Shown: positions 4,269-7,869 of the stretch, piece after piece | How the letters are laid out: every line of letters begins with the position of its first letter | How positions within the stretch are numbered: position 1 is the stretch's first letter | Assembly (NCBI GenBank): GCA_903884915.1 | Contig: CAISGS010000063.1 | Location: 1 to 7,869 of the forward strand | Reading direction: 5' to 3' | DNA length: 7,869 nucleotides | DNA from: an uncultured Caulobacteraceae bacterium | Lineage (GTDB): Bacteria > Pseudomonadota > Alphaproteobacteria > Caulobacterales > Caulobacteraceae | Notes under the pieces: model-generated | Databases searched by the model: none | Seen by the model: only the letters and a program-made list of their open reading frames with translations | Told to the model about the DNA's origin: nothing | Made by a program: the position numbers and the translations under genes

Positions 4269-6290
4269 ATGATTATGGATATGCCTAACGCCCAACCGCC
4301 CGCCCGGGTCGAAGCCGCGCCGGTTGAAACCATCGTCGTTCGGGCGGCCCGTCTGTCGCCATCCCCCACCGATCCGGTCTTTTCTATCGTGCGATTGAAG
4401 GCGCAGGACCTGCAGGCCTCGCCGCGTTTGGATGAGGCTTTGAAAGCGGTTCCGGGGGCCTCTCTGTTTCGCCGCACCTCCAGCCTTTCGGCCAATCCGA
4501 CCTCGCAAGGCGTGTCTTTGAGGGCCATTGCCCCGTCTGGAGCGGGCCGGGCCCTCGTGACCGTCGATGGTGTGCCCCAGAACGATCCCTTCGGCGGTTG
4601 GGTGATCTGGACGGCCCTGCCACCAGAAGGTCTGTCAGGAGCTTCGGTCGTACGCGGTGCCGGTGCCGGAGCCTATGGCGCAGGGGCCTTGACCGGTGTG
4701 GTCAGCCTTGATGAGGCCGGACCTGATAGCGGCTACGTCTTGGACCTTTCGGCGGGTGAATTGGGCGCGCAAAGGCTGGCCCTGTCTGCAGCCACGGGTC
4801 CGCTCTTGATCGTGGGCAGCAAGGAACAGTCTGACGGCTATGTGCCCGTGCGCGGCGCAAAGGCGGGCGCGGCAGATATTCGGGCGGGTCTGGACGCGTG
4901 GACCGTCTCAGCCCGCTTGCAGGGCGATATTGGTAATGCCGTCGGAGCCTTGCGGATTGGGGCCTATGAAGAAGAACGGGGCGCAGGCCTTCGCGGGGCC
5001 AATAGTCGGGTTGAGGGCCAGCAAGCCAGCCTGACGTTGGTGCACGATGCGAGGCTAAATGCGGCCGGTTGGCGGCTACAGGCCTGGGTTCGCCAGTCCG
5101 ATCTGGCCAACAGTTCGGCAGCCGTGGCGGCAGGGCGGGCGACGACGACGCCAGCCAATGAGCAATATGAGACCCCCTCGACGGGCTATGGGGCCAATGC
5201 CGCGTGGCGCTGGGTTCAGCCCGGTTGGAGCGCTGAGGTCGGAGCCGACGCGCGACTGACCGACGGCGAGGTACATGAAAGGTTCCGATATCTGAACGGC
5301 GTCTTTACCCGTGATCGCCGCGCCGGTGGTCAGACCCAGGTGATCGGGGCCTATGCCGAGGCCTCGCGCCAGATGGGGCCTTGGTTGCTGGCCGGCGGGG
5401 CGCGGGTGGACCGGTGGTCTGCCAGTGATGGCTTCCGCCGCGAGCGCGATATCCAGACCGGTGCCGTGACCTTGGATCAGACCTCGGCCAATAAGGATGG
5501 CCTCCAGCCCACCGCCCGCCTTGGCCTTCGCCGCAGTTTGGGTGAGAACCAGTGGATCAGAAGCGCGGTCTATTCCGGTTTCCGGACCCCGACCTTGAAT
5601 GAGCTTCATCGGCCCTTCCGCGTTGGCAATGACGTGACCGAGGCCAATCCCGGCCTCAAGCCCGAGCGGCTCGGCGGACTTGATCTGGCCATCGGCGGCG
5701 ATCAGGCCTGGACCTGGAGCCTCGGCGGTTTCGTCAATCGGATCAGTGATCCCATCACCAATGTTACGGTCGGCGTCGGGGCAAAGACCTTCCCAACCGC
5801 TGGGTTCATTCCGGCGGGCGGCGTCCTTCGTCAGCGCCAAAATGCCGGGCAGATTGATGCCTATGGCCTGGAGGCCGAAGCCTCGACCGATTTGACCCAG
5901 ACGCTCAAGCTTCGGGCGGCGATCTCGGCCACCCATGCGCGGGTCGATGGCGGCACCACTGCGGCGCAGCTCAATGGCAAACGCCCGGCCCAGACGCCCG
6001 AAGTGACCACGGTGGCCTCACTGACCTGGACACCTTTGCCGCGCCTCACCGTCAATGGCGACGTGCGCCTTGAAGGCTCGCGCTTTGAAGATGACCTCAA
6101 TGCGCGCAAGCTTGGGCCCGCCACCTCGGCGGACCTTCGCGTGCGATGGCAGGTGGTCAAGGGCACGGATCTCTACATCGCAGCAGACAATGTCACCAAC
6201 GCCAAGATTTCCATCGGCCAGACCGCTGACGGGGTCGATAGCTATGGCGCGCCGCGTCAGATCCGGGTCGGGCTAACCCTGCGCCGTTAG
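4269..6290 (+). CDS. TonB-dependent outer membrane receptor without visible signal peptide
   Basis: A 673-residue TonB-dependent receptor for energised uptake across the outer membrane. A TonB-box-like ETIVV is at residues 20-24. The plug domain (about 35-150) contains LDEALKAVPGASLFRR, the GVSLRAIAPSGAGRALVTVDG segment typical of plugs, and VVRGAGAGAYGAGALTG. A beta-barrel follows, with the conserved late motif FRTPTLNELHRPF at 438-450 and NPGLKPE at 460-466. Two things are odd. The N-terminus (MIMDMPNAQPPARVEAAP) has no hydrophobic signal sequence, and an in-frame TGA at 4242-4244 excludes an upstream extension. The last residues, RVGLTLRR, lack the usual terminal aromatic of barrel proteins. 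The ribosome binding site AGGACGA fits the ATG at 4269. The gene is divergent from the PQQ dehydrogenase and overlaps the convergent hydrolase by 4 bases at the stops. Substrate unknown; PQQ import is a hypothesis from context. Confidence 0.9.
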   Translation: MIMDMPNAQPPARVEAAPVETIVVRAARLSPSPTDPVFSIVRLKAQDLQASPRLDEALKAVPGASLFRRTSSLSANPTSQGVSLRAIAPSGAGRALVTVDGVPQNDPFGGWVIWTALPPEGLSGASVVRGAGAGAYGAGALTGVVSLDEAGPDSGYVLDLSAGELGAQRLALSAATGPLLIVGSKEQSDGYVPVRGAKAGAADIRAGLDAWTVSARLQGDIGNAVGALRIGAYEEERGAGLRGANSRVEGQQASLTLVHDARLNAAGWRLQAWVRQSDLANSSAAVAAGRATTTPANEQYETPSTGYGANAAWRWVQPGWSAEVGADARLTDGEVHERFRYLNGVFTRDRRAGGQTQVIGAYAEASRQMGPWLLAGGARVDRWSASDGFRRERDIQTGAVTLDQTSANKDGLQPTARLGLRRSLGENQWIRSAVYSGFRTPTLNELHRPFRVGNDVTEANPGLKPERLGGLDLAIGGDQAWTWSLGGFVNRISDPITNVTVGVGAKTFPTAGFIPAGGVLRQRQNAGQIDAYGLEAEASTDLTQTLKLRAAISATHARVDGGTTAAQLNGKRPAQTPEVTTVASLTWTPLPRLTVNGDVRLEGSRFEDDLNARKLGPATSADLRVRWQVVKGTDLYIAADNVTNAKISIGQTADGVDSYGAPRQIRVGLTLRR

Positions 6291-7363
6291 GGGTTGGCCG
6301 TCTTCCAATAGATCAGCCGCACCATCATCTCTCCGATCTCGTGGATCGGGGAGGTGGCGACTGACAGAACCTGTCCGTCATGCGGTGCAACGGCCGTGGC
6401 TATGACCTTGCCAAAGGGGTCAGAGACCGTGGCCAGCAGATCGCCGGTCTTGACCTTCTGGCCGATGGTGACCTTGACCCGCACATAGCCGCCGCGCTGG
6501 GCGGTGACGTCGGTGGTGTCATTGCCGACATAGGGCTCCGGGCCTATCAGACTGACCGTGCCGCTGATCATGCCGCTATCGATCATCAGATTACGAATGC
6601 CGGTGAGGGCGCGGCGGGTCATGGCCGGGTCAAAGACCTCGGGCGCGCCAAGTTCGGCCGTGACGGCTTGGATACCGGCGGGATTGAACTCATTTTCAAT
6701 GGTGCCCCGTACGCCCGGATCGAGGGCAATGACGTCTGGCCGCAACAGATCGGCCATATGCTTGGCCTCAGGGGTCTCGGCAAAGACATAGAAGGGATAG
6801 AGGGTGCCGCGCGATTGGGTGTGCAGATCAACGGCCATGTCGGCATTGCCTAAGAACAGCTTGGTCCAGAGCCGCCCAGCATAGACATTGATGATCTCGT
6901 CCGAGTTGACATCACCGGGCATCTTGCGGTTCAGATTGGCCCCCGTGGCCCCGTGGCTCGGCTTAAACTCGCGCGCGGCCTGTAGAAGGCCCGGCTGATT
7001 GAGCCCGGGAACACCGATCACCACGCCCTTGAGGTCTTTGGGATCAAGATCCTTGAACAGGTCTTGGATCACCGCGATGCCGGTCAACTCATCCCCATGG
7101 ACGGCGGCGGTGAGCAACAGGCGCTTGCCGGGGGCCACGCCCTTGGCCACCAGAACCGGCAGGTACCAGCCTTGCCCTGTGGCCTGATCGGTTACGCGGA
7201 AAAAGAAGTGTGACAGGCTGCCGCTCGGCAGGTCAGCAACATCCAACTGCTCGATCACCGGCACGCCATCGATCCGATCCCCGGTCCTGATCGTGGCGGC
7301 GTTGGCGACGCCGCTGCTCAGGGTCCAAAGACAGAGCGCAGCGATCAGGGGCTTGAAAGTCAT
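6287..7363 (-). CDS. Secreted zinc hydrolase, succinylglutamate desuccinylase/aspartoacylase (M14-like) family
   Basis: A 358-residue protein related to AstE/AspA, which remove acyl groups from N-acyl amino acids with a carboxypeptidase-type zinc site. A Sec signal peptide (MTFKPLIAALCLWTLSSGVANA) precedes a likely cut after Ala22, so the enzyme acts in the periplasm, unlike cytoplasmic AstE. Zinc ligands are expected to be His89 and Glu92 (HGDE) and His181 (DLHT). NLNRKMPG at 143-150 provides substrate-binding Asn/Arg, and Glu237 (AVTAELG) is the likely general base. Residues about 265-355 form a beta-rich lipoyl/biotinyl-like C-terminal domain (GGYVRVKVTIGQKVKTGDLL) usual in this family. 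AAGGAG lies seven bases before the ATG, a strong ribosome binding site. It converges on the TonB receptor gene and shares 4 bases (6287-6290) at the stops. The natural substrate is unknown; an N-acyl amino acid or small peptide is likely. Confidence 0.9.
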   Translation of the reverse strand: MTFKPLIAALCLWTLSSGVANAATIRTGDRIDGVPVIEQLDVADLPSGSLSHFFFRVTDQATGQGWYLPVLVAKGVAPGKRLLLTAAVHGDELTGIAVIQDLFKDLDPKDLKGVVIGVPGLNQPGLLQAAREFKPSHGATGANLNRKMPGDVNSDEIINVYAGRLWTKLFLGNADMAVDLHTQSRGTLYPFYVFAETPEAKHMADLLRPDVIALDPGVRGTIENEFNPAGIQAVTAELGAPEVFDPAMTRRALTGIRNLMIDSGMISGTVSLIGPEPYVGNDTTDVTAQRGGYVRVKVTIGQKVKTGDLLATVSDPFGKVIATAVAPHDGQVLSVATSPIHEIGEMMVRLIYWKTANP

Positions 7364-7468
7364 GGGGATGCTCCTTGGACGGTAGGGATCGATAGGAAAC
7401 CATTAACCCTTTGGGTCGTCATATCCGCGGGTTCACCGTCGTTAAAGCACGGTAAAGGGGGAACCGCC
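7364..7468. promoter_or_regulatory. Divergent spacer between hydrolase and MAPEG genes
   Basis: These 105 bases hold two strong, opposed ribosome binding sites: AAGGAG on the minus strand (7376-7371) for the hydrolase, and AAAGGGGG on the plus strand (7454-7461) for the MAPEG gene. A small inverted repeat, ACCGT...ACGGT, lies near 7434-7453. I see no convincing -35/-10 pair in either direction. Confidence 0.45.
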
Positions 7469-7864
7469 ATGAACACCGAACTGACCATGCTGACCTGGAC
7501 CCTCGTCCTGGCCTTTGTTCAAATTCTCGCCTTCGACATTGCGCGTACTGGCCAATATGGCTTGAAGTGGAACACCGGTCCGCGTGACGAAGAGATGCCG
7601 CCGCTCAGCGCCATGGCTGAGCGCCTGCGCCGGGCCCAAAACAACCTGTTTGAAACCCTGCCGCTGTTCATTGCCGCCGTCCTGATCGCCCATGTGGCCG
7701 GTAAGGAATCGAGCACAACGGCCTTGGGCGCACAGATCTATTTCTGGGGCCGGGTAGCCTATGTGCCGCTCTATGCCTTTGGCGTGCGTCAGGTGCGTTC
7801 GCTGGTTTGGCTGGCCAGCACGGCCGGTCTGCTGATGATTTTCTGGGCCCTGTTGGCCGGTTGA
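7469..7864 (+). CDS. MAPEG-family integral membrane protein
   Basis: A complete 131-residue protein of the MAPEG family (membrane-associated proteins in eicosanoid and glutathione metabolism). Four hydrophobic segments are visible at about residues 5-24, 62-78, 86-105 and 110-130, the normal topology of bacterial members. The family pattern is clear: ERLRRAQNNLFETLPLF at 51-67 after the first loop, and FWGRVAYVPLYAFGVRQVRS at 92-111 in the third helix region. Some relatives conjugate or reduce with glutathione, but many bacterial short members have no known activity, so none is assigned. AAAGGGGG seven bases before the ATG is a strong ribosome binding site and fixes the start. It is divergent from the secreted hydrolase and shares no obvious pathway with it. 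The TGA stop lies five bases from the window edge, so any downstream partner is not visible. Confidence 0.92.
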   Translation: MNTELTMLTWTLVLAFVQILAFDIARTGQYGLKWNTGPRDEEMPPLSAMAERLRRAQNNLFETLPLFIAAVLIAHVAGKESSTTALGAQIYFWGRVAYVPLYAFGVRQVRSLVWLASTAGLLMIFWALLAG

Positions 7865-7869
7865 TCTAG

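Noticed and set aside
5076..5936. A 286-codon open frame on the minus strand, antisense to the TonB receptor
   Set aside because: It mirrors the receptor's codon bias, has no ribosome binding site or domain, and its Gly/Arg/Pro-rich translation looks artificial.
7404..7445. Possible CtrA binding site (TTAACC and GTTAAAG) between the hydrolase and MAPEG genes
   Set aside because: The two TTAA words are too far apart and no TTAA-N7-TTAA arrangement is present; isolated half-sites are common by chance.

Overview
The window looks like chromosomal DNA from a Gram-negative alphaproteobacterium, most likely of the Caulobacterales (Asticcacaulis/Caulobacter/Phenylobacterium-like). This is inferred from the gene families and protein style: a lipid-anchored PQQ dehydrogenase, a short TonB receptor beside it, an orphan ParA and MAPEG. 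No rRNA or other marker gene confirms it. I see no tRNA, insertion sequence, CRISPR array or phage gene. The genes are tightly packed and no intergenic gap exceeds about 250 bases.

Left part (1-1983). A minus-strand gene enters from the left edge (its first 158 codons). It encodes a long, acidic, probably disordered N-terminus that runs into a membrane helix. A 214-base divergent spacer separates it from a small plus-strand gene (691-996) with winged-helix-like features. That gene converges on a minus-strand orphan ParA-type ATPase, and the two overlap by exactly 4 bases at their stops. No ParB is visible. Upstream of parA lies an AT-rich stretch holding a possible promoter. Next come two adjacent hairpins that serve the 3' end of the following gene, one of them a good intrinsic terminator.

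Central part (1984-7363). A minus-strand quinohemoprotein alcohol dehydrogenase (PQQ plus cytochrome c, predicted lipoprotein) is divergent from a plus-strand TonB-dependent receptor, with 179 bases between them. The receptor converges, again with a 4-base stop overlap, on a minus-strand secreted zinc hydrolase of the succinylglutamate desuccinylase/aspartoacylase type. All three products are expected to act in the envelope. The most interesting hypothesis is that the receptor brings in PQQ, or another substrate, for the dehydrogenase. PQQ-dependent enzymes need external PQQ if the host lacks pqq genes, and E. coli has a TonB-dependent PQQ importer (PqqU/YncD). The receptor is odd because it has no visible signal peptide and ends in Arg-Arg rather than an aromatic residue.

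Right part (7364-7869). A 105-base divergent spacer leads to a complete plus-strand MAPEG-family membrane protein with a strong ribosome binding site.
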